From positions 18,430 through 82,429 of the forward strand of contig NZ_NKUI01000019.1 in assembly GCF_014845115.1 (NCBI RefSeq): 64,000 nucleotides of DNA, given 5' to 3'. Source of the DNA: Methylorubrum zatmanii. Its GTDB lineage: Bacteria > Pseudomonadota > Alphaproteobacteria > Rhizobiales > Beijerinckiaceae. Made by a program: the position numbers and the translations under genes. Positions 9,571-18,194 of the stretch are shown here, piece by piece; the first letter of the stretch is position 1, and each line of letters begins with the position of its first letter. The notes under the pieces were generated by a model that worked only from the letters and a program-made list of their open reading frames with translations, was not told the origin of the DNA and did no database searches.

Positions 9571-10312
9571 TCCATCATTCCTCAGGCGTAACGGTTCCGG
9601 TGCCGCATTGCCGCTGCTTGGGCGGTGTACTTCAGGCCAAGGTGCGACAAAGAGGATCACATGCTGCAGATTTCAACCGAATGTAAAGAATAAATCTTTT
9701 GTGTCTTAGATGATAAGCGATCATTTCCTAAGCGTAATACCATGAATTCTGGCGAATAGATGGTGAGATATTATGCTTATTGTTGCGCTTGTGTTTCGCG
9801 ATCTATCGTAGAAGGTGAATCGACGGATTCGATGCTTCACGGTCGAATTTGACGTGCCGCGCACATATCTTCCAGTGTCAGTCGTGGATGTGAGTGATCG
9901 CGATAGATTTTTGAAAATACCGTCCGGCCCAAATCGCGCTGCGTACCGATATGTAATTCATATATATAAATATATCCTTGCAATAAATAATAGCAAATAT
10001 CGCAATTAATTTGAAGGTGATACGTTGCTGATCGATGACGAATTCTGCCGCTTCCAGATGGGGGGCAGGATCGATCGACAAGCCTCGCAGTCATGCTTGG
10101 GCATTCGGAAATAGCCTTTGCAGCATCGAAAATGCGTTTCGAATTTTGTGCATTGCGAAGCGCGCATTCCCCTCCGATTTTCGCTCCTCATTGCTTGAAC
10201 AGGAGGAAACAGCACGGCCGCCGCCATCGTCTTCCTCTCTGCCGCTCGACCCATGCCAGCCTCTCCGGCTGAAGCCCCTGGCCTACCCTCCCGAAGAAGG
10301 CTGCCCGCGCCT
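9571..10312. other. AT-rich gene-poor stretch
   Basis: About 740 bases, strikingly AT-rich between 9660 and 10020 (for example TATATATAAATATATC near 9960) against a GC-rich background. Short frames on both strands (such as 9815-10009 and 9837-10094) have no ribosome binding site or family resemblance. It runs into a broken ABC-transporter fragment, which suggests acquired or decaying DNA. The cysC promoter should lie at its left end. Confidence 0.55.
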
Positions 10313-10477
10313 TCGCTGGTGCAGAAGGCGATGGAGCGCCTGATCCGCGGCCGCATCCTGATGTTCGATCACGGCCGCCTCGTCGAGGACAAGCCGCATG
10401 GCGCGCTGATGGGGTGCCTGGGCAGTGCCTGCCGAGCGCTGTTCGAGCGGCAATCCGTGCTGGTGGAGAGCGCGTGA
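10313..10477 (+). pseudogene. C-terminal remnant of an ABC transporter ATPase
   Basis: The translated stretch LVQKAMERLIRGR...ILMFDHGRLVED...HGALM...CRALFERQS matches the end of fused permease-ATPase ABC exporters. In intact proteins the D-loop helix (xEAxERLMxGRT) is followed by the H-loop (IAHRLSTL) and then DRILVFDHGRIVEDGxHxxLL...YxxLFxRQ. Here the H-loop segment of about 15-17 residues between GR and ILMFDHGR is missing, and everything upstream (membrane domain, Walker A, signature, Walker B) is absent. The fragment is therefore a relic with an internal deletion. An in-frame ATG at 10253 exists but the intervening residues are unrelated. Confidence 0.7.
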
Positions 10478-10534
10478 ACGGCCTCTACGCAAGGATACGG
10501 CAACGGACGCGGACGGCAAGAGGGTCGGGCGGTG

Positions 10535-10993
10535 TCAGGCCGGTGCCCCGTAGATCGCGGTGGCGCGGCCCTCGAAGGCGTCGGTGAATTTGCGGAAGGC
10601 ACGGTCGAACATCGAGCCCATCAGCAGGCCGAGGGTGCGGCTCTTGAACTCGTAGGTGATGAAGAAGTCGACCTCGCAACCGCCATCCGCCGCCTCGCGG
10701 AAGGACCAGCGGTTCTCCAGATGCCGGAACGGGCCGTCGATATACTCGGCGGTGATCTTGCGGTTGTCGCGGTCGAGGGTCACGCGGGTGGTGAAGCGCT
10801 CGCGGATCGCCTTGTAGCCGACGCCCATCTCGGCGACCCGGATCTTCGTGCCGTTCGGCCCCTCGACATCGCGCAGCACGCGCAGCGACTCGCAGAGCGG
10901 CAGGAACTCGGGATACCGCTCGATGTCGGCGACGAGGTCGTACATCTGCGTCGCCGTGTGGCGCACTTTCCTCGTGATGCGGAAGGATGGCAT
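10535..10993 (-). CDS. COQ10-like START/SRPBCC protein (coenzyme Q-binding)
   Basis: A 152-aa single-domain SRPBCC (START-like) protein. The opening xTRKVRHTATQMYDLVADIERYPEFLPLC is the hallmark of the COQ10/RatA family, and the closing helix FDRAFRKFTDAFEGRA completes the lipid-binding fold. Eukaryotic and alphaproteobacterial members bind ubiquinone and support respiration; gammaproteobacterial RatA was described as a ribosome-association toxin, which is less likely here. It lies 6 bases downstream of lipA on the same strand, so the two are probably co-transcribed. Confidence 0.88.
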   Translation of the reverse strand: MPSFRITRKVRHTATQMYDLVADIERYPEFLPLCESLRVLRDVEGPNGTKIRVAEMGVGYKAIRERFTTRVTLDRDNRKITAEYIDGPFRHLENRWSFREAADGGCEVDFFITYEFKSRTLGLLMGSMFDRAFRKFTDAFEGRATAIYGAPA

Positions 10994-10999
10994 GCGGAC

Positions 11000-12007
11000 T
11001 CAGGCGTTGGCGGCGGCGAGCGAGGTGGGCCCGAGCTTGGCGAGCCGCGCGGCCTTGAGGCGGGCGAAATCCTCGCCGGCATGGTGCGACGAGCGGGTCA
11101 GCGGCGTCGCCGAAACCAGCAGGAAACCCTTGGCATAGGCTGTCGTCTCGTAGGCCTTGAACTCGTCCGGCGGCACGAAGCGCACGACCTCATGATGCTT
11201 GCGGGTCGGTTGCAGATATTGGCCGATGGTCAGGAAGTCGACCTCCGCCGAGCGCAGGTCGTCCATGAGCTGCACGACCTCGTTCCGCTCCTCGCCCAGC
11301 CCGACCATGATGCCGGACTTGGTGAAGATCGTCGGATCGAGCTCCTTGACCCGCTGCAGCAGGCGCACGGAGTGGAAGTAGCGCGCCCCTGGCCGAACCG
11401 TCACGTACTTGCCCGGCACGGTCTCGAGGTTGTGGTTGAACACGTCGGGCTTGGCCGCCACCACGATTTCGAGGGCGCCGGGCTTGCGCAGGAAATCGGG
11501 CGTCAGGATCTCGACGGTGGTGCCGGGGCTCGCCCGGCGGATCGCGGCGATGGTGCGCGAGAAATGCTCGGCGCCACCGTCCTTGAGGTCATCGCGGTCC
11601 ACCGAGGTCACGACGACGTGATGCAGGCCGAGCTTGGCCACCGCGTCGGCCACCTTCTCCGGCTCGGCGGCATCGAGGCCCTCCGGCAGCCCGGTGCGCA
11701 CGTTGCAGAACGAGCAGGCGCGGGTGCAGGTGTCCCCCATGATCATGAAGGTGGCGTGGCGCTTCTCCCAGCACTCGCCGATATTCGGGCAGCCCGCCTC
11801 TTCGCAGACGGTGACCAGCTTGTTGGCGCGGACGATGTCCTTCGTCTCCGCCCACAGCTTCGAGCCCGGCGCCTTCACCCGGATCCAGTCCGGCTTGCGC
11901 TGGATCGCCGTGTCCGGCCGATGCGCCTTTTCCGGATGGCGCGGGCGCGCGGGCGCAGCCTGCTTCGGCCGGGTGTCGTTGTTCAGGAGATCGAGGACGA
12001 CGGCCAT
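11000..12007 (-). CDS. lipA: lipoyl synthase
   Basis: Radical-SAM enzyme that inserts two sulfurs into octanoyl groups on lipoyl domains. The 335-aa product has the auxiliary cluster cysteines C68, C73 and C79 ([12 protein letters not shown]), the radical-SAM motif C94-C98-C101 (CTRACSFC), and the C-terminal RSS motif in [12 protein letters not shown]. Length is normal. Its substrates would include PdhB and PdhC encoded at 20-23.5 kb. The COQ10-like gene follows after 6 bases. Confidence 0.98.
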   Translation of the reverse strand: MAVVLDLLNNDTRPKQAAPARPRHPEKAHRPDTAIQRKPDWIRVKAPGSKLWAETKDIVRANKLVTVCEEAGCPNIGECWEKRHATFMIMGDTCTRACSFCNVRTGLPEGLDAAEPEKVADAVAKLGLHHVVVTSVDRDDLKDGGAEHFSRTIAAIRRASPGTTVEILTPDFLRKPGALEIVVAAKPDVFNHNLETVPGKYVTVRPGARYFHSVRLLQRVKELDPTIFTKSGIMVGLGEERNEVVQLMDDLRSAEVDFLTIGQYLQPTRKHHEVVRFVPPDEFKAYETTAYAKGFLLVSATPLTRSSHHAGEDFARLKAARLAKLGPTSLAAANA

Positions 12008-12090
12008 GAGACTGCGCAGTTCGACACCAGGAAAGCCGGAGGGGAGGCCCGGCCCGTCCCTGACTTAAGGCCTTGGGCCGTCTGCGCATA

Positions 12091-12117
12091 GGCCGGGGGC
12101 GACAACCCGCCCCGGCC
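12091..12117 (-). terminator. GC hairpin after the sleB-like gene
   Basis: GGCCGGGGGCG / CGCCCCGGCC with a short ACAACC loop, 20 bases past the stop at 12137 on the minus strand. No T-tract follows. Confidence 0.45.
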
Positions 12118-12136
12118 GTAACCCGCTCCGCTCAGA

Positions 12137-12874
12137 TCAGCGCTGGTCGCGGCCGGGAGCCGAGGCGTAGCGGGCCGGGCCGGGGATCCGCAGATCCGGT
12201 GCGGTCGGCGCCGTGTATTCGGCCGTCAGCGTCGGCTGGACGCGGCCGGTGAGCGGCAGGCCGATCATCCCGGAATTGGCGGCGGCGACCTGAAGCGGCA
12301 TCAGCCGGCCGGAGGCCGTCTGCACTACCGCACGCGGCTGCACCGCCGGCAGATACCCTTCGCGGTCGCTCTTCTCGTAGAACACGTTGCCGCCCGCAGC
12401 GGCGACGTAGTGCATGTTCTTGTAGGGGAAGCTGTAGCCGGCGGTGTGGAAGTGCAGGGCCGGGCCGACCCCCTCATGGCGTTGGCCCGACAGCAACGCG
12501 TCGGCGACCTTTTCGAGCCGCGGCCGGTCCTGCTCCCGCACCGGCTTGGTCAGCACGCCATTGGCGAACTGCCGCTTCTGGCCGACGACCTCGCAGATCC
12601 GGCCGGGATAGGCGGGCGCATCGAGGCGGTTCATCACCACCGTGCCGACGGCGAGAAGGCCCTCTTCGTCGCTGCGGTTCGACTCGAAATACATCGCCCG
12701 GGCGAGGCATTCCTTGTCTGCGGCGGTCGGCGCCTGCACGACTTTGGCGCTCGGCGCGATCGAGCCGGTGGTCAGCTCCGTTTGAGGCCGGAACAATCCG
12801 CATCCGCCGAGGCCCGAACCGGTCAGTGCCAGTCCGAAGAGGCAGAAAAGGCGAAAAGTCCGGTCGGCTCGCAT
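12137..12874 (-). CDS. cell-wall hydrolase of the SleB family, lipoprotein
   Basis: Predicted 245-aa lipoprotein with a hydrolase_2 (SleB-type) domain, probably cutting peptidoglycan. Start ATG 12874 follows AGGAG by 6 bases; the frame extends further up but without this site. The N-terminus is a lipoprotein signal ending in the lipobox LGGC (Cys25). The domain begins at about residue 65 with ECLARAMYFESNRSDEEGLLAVGTVV, including the catalytic-type Glu of YFES, and continues with VMNRL, YPGRICEVV and a ALHFHTAGY segment. Such alphaproteobacterial proteins are not tied to spores. Role in wall turnover is inferred from family. Confidence 0.85.
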   Translation of the reverse strand: MRADRTFRLFCLFGLALTGSGLGGCGLFRPQTELTTGSIAPSAKVVQAPTAADKECLARAMYFESNRSDEEGLLAVGTVVMNRLDAPAYPGRICEVVGQKRQFANGVLTKPVREQDRPRLEKVADALLSGQRHEGVGPALHFHTAGYSFPYKNMHYVAAAGGNVFYEKSDREGYLPAVQPRAVVQTASGRLMPLQVAAANSGMIGLPLTGRVQPTLTAEYTAPTAPDLRIPGPARYASAPGRDQR

Positions 12875-13083
12875 GCAGGCTCCTGAAGGCTGACGACGCT
12901 GGATGGCCAAGCTGGACCATTCGAACCACAGGAGCAAAGGAACTGTTAAGCCTCGGCTTCGAATCCGGGGCGGTGTGTCTTTTCGCACACGGAGCCCGCA
13001 AGCCGTTTCGCGACGACGGCGTTGAACGGAAGAAGAGCTTAGGCGTTGCCCACGCTGGGACCTTGCGAGCGGAGTGCCAGCGC

Positions 13084-13317
13084 ATGTCGGATCAGTCTCT
13101 TGCGAAGCCGAGCGAGGAGCCGTCCGACGCCTTCGACGAGCGCATGCGCACGGAGGCCGCCGCGGCTGGCCGCGCCGCGCTGGAGACGGCTCTGCTCCGG
13201 TTCACCCACGAGCAGCGCGACGCGTTCTGGAACGCCATCGGCCTCTACTACTCGTCGCGCCGCCATCCCGGCGCCGAGGAGAATGCCGCTCAGGCCGTTG
13301 CCGCTCCGGTCGCCTGA
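13084..13317 (+). CDS. small conserved-looking protein of unknown function
   Basis: A 77-aa acidic/helical product starting at ATG 13084, with a distant GGAG about 11 bases upstream. Content: an Ala/Glu-rich N-terminal half and the phrase [23 protein letters not shown]. No signal peptide or membrane segment. It ends 26 bases before the downstream dehydrogenase start and may be co-transcribed with it. I cannot name a family. Confidence 0.6.
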   Translation: MSDQSLAKPSEEPSDAFDERMRTEAAAAGRAALETALLRFTHEQRDAFWNAIGLYYSSRRHPGAEENAAQAVAAPVA

Positions 13318-13343
13318 TCCGCCTGTTCGAGACGAGGATGCCG

Positions 13344-14690
13344 ATGCGGACGTCTTCCAAGCTGGGCCTCGCCGCCCTCGCCGTCGTGCTGGTGGGAGGC
13401 GCCGCCTTCCTGCGCTTCGTCATCTATCCCGAATCCGCCGCGCTCGACATCGCGCAGAGCAGCGGCGCGAACCCAACCTTGCCGCCGCCGAATCCGACGC
13501 TGATGCCGACCGTCAACATCGCCCGCGTGGCGCGCTGGCCGGCGGGAGCGATGCCCCGGGCGGCGGAGGGACTGACGGTCACCGCCTTCGCCACCGGCCT
13601 CGACCACCCGCGCTGGCCCGTCGTCCTGCCGAACGGCGACGTTCTGGTCGCCGAGAGCCAGGCGCCGAAATCCGGTGACACCTCGACCGGCGTCACCGAC
13701 TGGGTCGCCGACAAGGTGAAGGGCCTCGCCGGGGCCGGCGGCGAGAGCGCCAATCGCATCGTGCTCCTGCGCGACAGGGACAACGACGGCGTGGCGGAAG
13801 AGCGCCACGTTTTCCTGAAGGGGCTCACCTCCCCCTTCGGCATGGCGCTGGTCGGCTCCGACCTCTACGTAGCCAATGCCGATGCGCTGGTGCGCGTGCC
13901 CTACACGGAGGGACAGACCGAGATCACGGCGCGCCCGGAGAAGGTCGTGGATCTTCCCGCCGGCATCAACCACCACTGGACCAAGAACGTCATCGCCAGC
14001 CGGGACGGCCGCAAGCTGTTCATCACGGTCGGCTCGAACAGCAATGTCGGCGAGAACGGCCTCGACATCGAGAAGGGTCGTGCCGCCATCTGGGAATACG
14101 ACATCGCCGGCAAGACGATGCGGGAATTCGCCACCGGCCTGCGCAACCCCAATGGCCTCGCCTTCGAACCGGTGAGCGGCGCTCTCTGGACGGCGGTGAA
14201 CGAGCGCGACGAGATCGGCAGCGATCTCGTGCCGGATTACATCACCAGCGTGAAGGACGGCGCGTTCTACGGCTGGCCATGGAGTTATTGGGGCCAGCAT
14301 GTCGACGAGCGGGTGAAGCCGCCGCAGCCGCAGAAGGTGGCGACAGCCATCGCGCCCGATTACGCGGTCGGCACCCACACCGCCTCCCTCGGCATCGCCT
14401 TCTCGATGGCGTCGAGCCTGCCCGAAGCCTGGAAGAGCGGCCTGTTCGTCGCCCAGCACGGCTCGTGGAACCGCCGGCCGAAGAGCGGCTACAAGGTGAT
14501 CTACGTTCCCTTCGCCGAAGGAAAGCCCGCAGCCGCTCCGCGCGATGCCCTCACCGGCTTCCTCAACCAAGAGGAGAAGGCGCAGGGACGGCCGGTCGGC
14601 CTCGCCATCGACAAGGGCGGCGCGCTGCTGGTCACCGACGATGTCGGCAACGCGGTCTGGCGGGTGAGCGGCGGCACGGCATCGCACTGA
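13344..14690 (+). CDS. PQQ-dependent-type sugar (L-sorbosone) dehydrogenase, exported
   Basis: A 448-aa beta-propeller protein of the glucose/sorbosone dehydrogenase class, probably periplasmic. The N-terminus is a single hydrophobic anchor ([20 protein letters not shown]). Family phrases include [92 protein letters not shown] and a closing [15 protein letters not shown]. Start ATG 13344 has GAGG at 13334-13337 (6-base spacing); the ATG two codons upstream abuts the GAGG and is less likely. Substrate cannot be told; PQQ dependence is inferred from family. Confidence 0.88.
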   Translation: MRTSSKLGLAALAVVLVGGAAFLRFVIYPESAALDIAQSSGANPTLPPPNPTLMPTVNIARVARWPAGAMPRAAEGLTVTAFATGLDHPRWPVVLPNGDVLVAESQAPKSGDTSTGVTDWVADKVKGLAGAGGESANRIVLLRDRDNDGVAEERHVFLKGLTSPFGMALVGSDLYVANADALVRVPYTEGQTEITARPEKVVDLPAGINHHWTKNVIASRDGRKLFITVGSNSNVGENGLDIEKGRAAIWEYDIAGKTMREFATGLRNPNGLAFEPVSGALWTAVNERDEIGSDLVPDYITSVKDGAFYGWPWSYWGQHVDERVKPPQPQKVATAIAPDYAVGTHTASLGIAFSMASSLPEAWKSGLFVAQHGSWNRRPKSGYKVIYVPFAEGKPAAAPRDALTGFLNQEEKAQGRPVGLAIDKGGALLVTDDVGNAVWRVSGGTASH

Positions 14691-14703
14691 GGCTCTCCCA
14701 TGA

Positions 14704-14732
14704 AACGCCCGCCGCGCCGTCGCGGCCGGGCG
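14704..14732. terminator. hairpin between convergent genes
   Basis: ACGCCCG / CGGGCGT arms with an inner CG-rich part, between the dehydrogenase stop (14690) and the transpeptidase stop (14754), followed by TCTCG. Probably serves both. Confidence 0.5.
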
Positions 14733-14753
14733 TCTCGTGAGGCGTCCTGACCG

Positions 14754-15332
14754 TCAGTACAGATCGCCGTAGCCGACGCCGGGCCCGTACTCGCCGTCGA
14801 AGGCATCGCGATACCGGCGCCGCGGCGGGGCGTCGTAGAAGTCCCGCTCCTCCCAGTCCCGGCCCCGCGAGCGCACGGCGACGACGCCCTCGCCGGCCTC
14901 TCCGCTGCCCTCGATCACCACCCGCGTCCTCGCCATGGTCTGTTGCTTCACCAGAGCGAACAGCGTCGCGGCATTGCGTTGCGAGAGGCGGACGCAGCCA
15001 TGCGAGGCGGCGCGGCCGAGGCGGCGGGTCTGGGTGGTGCCGTGGATCGCGTGGCCGACCTGCGTGAAGAAGATCGCATGCGGCATCGGCGCGTTGTCCC
15101 ATTCCCGGGAGAAGTGGGTCTTTTCCATGCGGAACGGGCGATAGCTGCCGTTCGGGGTGTCGTGGCCGGCGATCCCGGTGGAGACCGGCCACGTGTACCG
15201 GATCTCTCCATCGACAAGGACGCTCATGCGCTGAGCGTCCTTGTCGACGGCGACGAGCAGATCGGCCCGCGCCGGCAGCGATGCGGCTGTCAGGGCGAAA
15301 GCCGTAACGAGGGCGGACAGGAACAGGCGCAT
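14754..15332 (-). CDS. L,D-transpeptidase (YkuD family), exported
   Basis: Periplasmic peptidoglycan cross-linking or lipoprotein-attaching enzyme, 192 aa. Signal peptide about residues 1-23 (ending PARA). The YkuD domain follows: VAVDKDAQRMSVLVDGE, WPVSTG, DTPNGSYR, and the catalytic motif HAIHGT...SHGCVRLS with His111 and Cys113. The C-terminal tail is Arg/Tyr/Asp-rich. All catalytic residues are present. Monocistronic by appearance, convergent with the sugar dehydrogenase gene. Confidence 0.93.
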   Translation of the reverse strand: MRLFLSALVTAFALTAASLPARADLLVAVDKDAQRMSVLVDGEIRYTWPVSTGIAGHDTPNGSYRPFRMEKTHFSREWDNAPMPHAIFFTQVGHAIHGTTQTRRLGRAASHGCVRLSQRNAATLFALVKQQTMARTRVVIEGSGEAGEGVVAVRSRGRDWEERDFYDAPPRRRYRDAFDGEYGPGVGYGDLY

Positions 15333-15412
15333 GGGGCACTCTTGGCTTCGGCGAAGAGGAAGATGCTCCTGCTCCGCCGCGCTTCAAGCACCGTTGACGA
15401 CGCAGGCGGCGC

Positions 15413-15709
15413 TCATTCTTGCGGTGCGAGGCTACGGACGTAGCCGCGCGAGATGAGGCGGCTGTTCTCGCGGGCCCGGCGCTCTGCCTCCATCAGGTCC
15501 GACAGCGCGTCGGTGATGGCGCAGCGCAGGGCTATCCCGGCATCGCCCTGCGTGCTGGTGAGATAGGCCTGGGCGATATCCTCCACCGGGCAGGAAGCCG
15601 GGTTCTCCCGAAGCGTGCTCGGGGGAGGTGCTGCAGCGGGTGAAGCAGGGGGCGGGAACGCGCCTCGGCTCCGCTCGACCGGCTGGGACGAGGCTTGAGG
15701 CTTGCGCAT
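15413..15709 (-). CDS. small protein of unknown function
   Basis: A 98-aa product starting at ATG 15709 after GGAGAGAGAC. The first 35 residues are Pro/Ala/Ser-rich and probably disordered; the second half looks like a folded helical part (VEDIAQAYLTSTQGDAGIALR, then DALSDLMEAERRARENSRLI). No signal peptide. The long upstream extension in the same frame lacks support. Family not recognised. Confidence 0.55.
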   Translation of the reverse strand: MRKPQASSQPVERSRGAFPPPASPAAAPPPSTLRENPASCPVEDIAQAYLTSTQGDAGIALRCAITDALSDLMEAERRARENSRLISRGYVRSLAPQE

Positions 15710-15863
15710 GGTCTCTCTCCGACTCGGTGTGAGAACGAAGATAGAACATACCGAAATGGTTAACGAGATCTTACCCGGTTCGGTCGAGCCTGTGGACATC
15801 CGGCTGGAGAGGCGGCCATGGCGGGATCGGCGCAGGCCCGAGCCGGCGAGCGGGCCGGATTTC

Positions 15864-15888
15864 GGAACGTCGGCGAGTCGCCCCGGTT
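15864..15888 (+). promoter_or_regulatory. possible EcfG-type stress promoter
   Basis: GGAAC (15864-15868), 16 bases, then GGTT (15885-15888), 41 bases before the ATG at 15930. The alphaproteobacterial general-stress sigma factor EcfG prefers GGAAC-N16/17-CGTT, so there is one mismatch. The match is short and could be chance. Confidence 0.35.
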
Positions 15889-15929
15889 GCCCGGACATGC
15901 ACCTCGCCCGACAACGGAGGAATGATCCC

Positions 15930-16148
15930 ATGGCCGGCGACAAGACCCACGACCTCAAGATCCGCACCATCGAGCACAAGGAAGGGCCGAACGTGCCGGC
16001 GGGCGGTGGGGGCAAGCGCCGGTCCGAACCCCCGCGCGAGCCCCGCAGCACCTCGCAGCGGGAGAACCGCGACCACAACAAGCACAATCATGGCGGCCAA
16101 GCGGGACACGGGCCGCAGAAGCATCGTCCGGCCGAAGGGAAGCAATGA
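15930..16148 (+). CDS. small hydrophilic protein of unknown function
   Basis: A 72-aa, very polar product beginning MAGDKTHDLKIRTIEHKEG and continuing with Gly, Lys, Arg, His and Asn-rich sequence (NHGGQAGHG near the end). It is likely disordered. Start ATG 15930 follows GGAGGA by 8 bases. A different frame starting at 15922 gives a Ser/Arg-rich shadow and is rejected. A GGAAC-type promoter candidate lies upstream, which would fit a stress-induced hydrophilic protein, but this is inference. Confidence 0.55.
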   Translation: MAGDKTHDLKIRTIEHKEGPNVPAGGGGKRRSEPPREPRSTSQRENRDHNKHNHGGQAGHGPQKHRPAEGKQ

Positions 16149-16248
16149 GAAGCCGTGACAGGGCGGGCTTCGCGTCAGCGTCCCGAGGTCCATCACCGCA
16201 GCGCATGAGATAAGGCCACCCGCTTGCAGGGGCTGCGCAGCGTGTAGA

Positions 16249-17004
16249 ATGGCGGCGACACGCCCCTCCCCGCCGGCCGACGATACTCACGCGATGCTCG
16301 TTCACGAAGGTCACGCCCGCAGCCTGCGCATCGACCGGCGCCTCGCATGGTCCTTCGCGAGCATCGCCGGAGCCCTGAACGCCGCCGGCTTCTGCGCCTT
16401 CGGCAGCTTCTCGTCGAACATGACCGGCAACGTCTCGGCGCTGGCCGACCATCTCGGCCTCGGCGAGTTGGCTCTCGCCGTCCAGGCCCTGGCACTGGTG
16501 GCCACCTTCATGGCCGGGGCTCTGTGCGCGACCCTGCTCATCAGTGCCGGGCGCCACCGTCGCCTGCGCGGTATCTATGCCTACAGCGTGCTCGCGGAGG
16601 CGGTGCTGCTCGTCGGGCTCGGGCTCCTTGGCGCTTGGCTGCCGCCGGCGGCGCATGGAGCGATCCTCGTTCTGGGGCTGAGCTTCCTACTCGGCCTCCA
16701 GAACGCGACCGTGACGCAGATCACCGATGCCCGCGTGCGGACCACCCATGTGACCGGCATGGTGACCGATCTCGGCATCGGCCTTGCCCATTTGCTGGCA
16801 CGGCGCGGGGGCGTCCATCCGGGGCCGGATGCGGGCAAGATGCAGCTCTATGGCGTGACGGTCGCCGCCTTCCTCGCCGGAGGCGTGATTGGCGTGGTGT
16901 CGTGGCGTCTGCTCGGCAACACCCTGCTGTTCGTCGCCGCGGGCCTGCTGGCGCTGATGGCCCTGCCCGGCATCAGTTCGGCCCGCCGGCTTACGGCCCC
17001 GTAG
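16249..17004 (+). CDS. DUF1275 (YoaK-like) membrane protein
   Basis: A 251-aa integral membrane protein with about six hydrophobic helices. The DUF1275 signatures are the first helix region SIAGALNAAGFCAFGSFSSNMTGN, a second SFLLGLQNATVTQITDARVRTTHVTGMVTDLG segment, and paired small loops. Function of the family is unknown; transport has been suggested. Neither start candidate (ATG 16249 or ATG 16294) has a good ribosome binding site; the second would remove 15 polar residues. Confidence 0.85.
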   Translation: MAATRPSPPADDTHAMLVHEGHARSLRIDRRLAWSFASIAGALNAAGFCAFGSFSSNMTGNVSALADHLGLGELALAVQALALVATFMAGALCATLLISAGRHRRLRGIYAYSVLAEAVLLVGLGLLGAWLPPAAHGAILVLGLSFLLGLQNATVTQITDARVRTTHVTGMVTDLGIGLAHLLARRGGVHPGPDAGKMQLYGVTVAAFLAGGVIGVVSWRLLGNTLLFVAAGLLALMALPGISSARRLTAP

Positions 17005-17118
17005 GGCGGTTACGCCGTTCGGGCCGGATCAGGCAACGATCCCGATCTGCATTCGTTGGCGACAGGGAGGGGGCGACAGAACCTCCCTCCCCGCCTCGAA
17101 ACTGCCACGGGAGAGATC

Positions 17119-17631
17119 ATGTCCGTATCGCGACGCCGCGAAGAGCGGCTGCTGGATGCCGGCGAGACCGAACTGGTGAAGCGGTCGCACCATCCCGAAC
17201 TGGAGCGGGAGGACGCCCGGGCCCTGCCGGAGCTGATCCGCCTGCTGCGGGAGCGCCGGGACCGGGCCCGAGACGTGTCCCGCCGTCAACGTCGGGAGGT
17301 GCGCGGCAAGGCCGCCCCTTCCGGATCGAGCCCGGCCACCGACAACAGCGGCACCCGTGAGAAGGCAGCCCTGCTCGCCGCTGCCGTCAAGCGCGTCAGC
17401 AAGGAGCACGAACGCCGCCGGTCCGCCGATGCCCGCGGCCGGACGGTCTCCGGCGCCCGGCGCGCCCTTGCCCTGAAACGCGCCGCAGGCGATCCCGCCG
17501 CCAACCGCCCGGCCTCCCGCACAGCCCACGAGGGCATGAATCCGGTCCCCAACGAACGGAACCCGCCATCCGGCGCAGTCCATCAGGAGGGTCAGGAGAT
17601 CGCGATGCGGCGCGGCGGCGGTCCCCGCTGA
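17119..17631 (+). CDS. basic, probably disordered protein of unknown function
   Basis: A 170-aa product from ATG 17119, preceded by GGGAGAG. It is rich in Arg, Ala, Glu and Lys. The first 60 residues could be a helix (SRRREERLLDAGETELVKRS, then LPELIRLLRERRDRARDV), followed by a low-complexity region and a second helical stretch (EKAALLAAAVKRVSKEHERR). No membrane segment or catalytic motif. Possibly nucleic-acid-binding from its charge, but there is no family evidence. Confidence 0.6.
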   Translation: MSVSRRREERLLDAGETELVKRSHHPELEREDARALPELIRLLRERRDRARDVSRRQRREVRGKAAPSGSSPATDNSGTREKAALLAAAVKRVSKEHERRRSADARGRTVSGARRALALKRAAGDPAANRPASRTAHEGMNPVPNERNPPSGAVHQEGQEIAMRRGGGPR

Positions 17632-17751
17632 TCGCAGGCCCGATCAGGCCCGATGCCGGGGCTCAGCCGCGAACTACGCGAAGGACGGTCGGCCGCCGAC
17701 CGCCCTTCGTCCCTGCCCTCACGCCCGTTCCGGCTTCGAAACTCGCACCGT

Positions 17752-17904
17752 CTACTCGGTTTCCTCACGGAAGATGAGGTAGCTCAGAGGCCCGGCACAG
17801 ATGAAGAGCAACAGCAGCGTGACGTAGAGATGCACGCGTAGAGAGGCGAGCGAGAAGTAGACGACGCAGAGCCCGACGATAAGCAGAAGAATTCGTAGGA
17901 TCAT
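17752..17904 (-). CDS. 50-aa predicted two-helix membrane protein
   Basis: A short minus-strand frame from ATG 17904 to a stop at 17752-17754. Its 50-residue translation starts MILRILLLIVGLCVVYFSLA, then SLRVHLYV, a second hydrophobic segment TLLLLFICAGPLSYLIF, and a charged end REETE. Two hydrophobic segments with a basic hinge make a coherent small inner-membrane protein. The ribosome binding site is weak (GAGG about 11 bases upstream). No family name can be given. It would be missed by a usual 60-codon cutoff. Confidence 0.6.
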   Translation of the reverse strand: MILRILLLIVGLCVVYFSLASLRVHLYVTLLLLFICAGPLSYLIFREETE

Positions 17905-18194
17905 AAAAGGCGGGCCTCGCGTCCAGGGCGAATGACCGCCGACATATACGACGTCGAGCTAACGGAAATGCAACCGCAGCACATCATTCCCCGGTGACGC
18001 TACCACCAGAGTGAAATCTTTTTCCCGTGTTGGGACCAACGCCGGTGACGCTTCGCCGCCGCGAGGCGCAGATGCCGCCACGGGCCGACAATCCCCGCAG
18101 GGCGTCGACACACGTCGTGCGCGGGATCGGGGCTCGCAGCCAAGTCCCGCGCACGTTGAGACGCTTTACCTCAGCGAGAGAAGTCCACCTTCGC

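Noticed and set aside
9815..10094. Short frames on both strands in the AT-rich stretch
   Set aside because: No ribosome site, no hydrophobic or family pattern; AT-rich DNA with few stops in a row can give such frames.
15922..16158. 78-residue frame offset by one from the small hydrophilic gene
   Set aside because: The GGAGGA site is too close to its ATG and composition is Ser/Arg/Pro-like shadow sequence.
18000..18060. Short repeated CCGGTGACGCT near lpdA
   Set aside because: Only two copies of about 11 bases in GC-rich DNA; likely chance.
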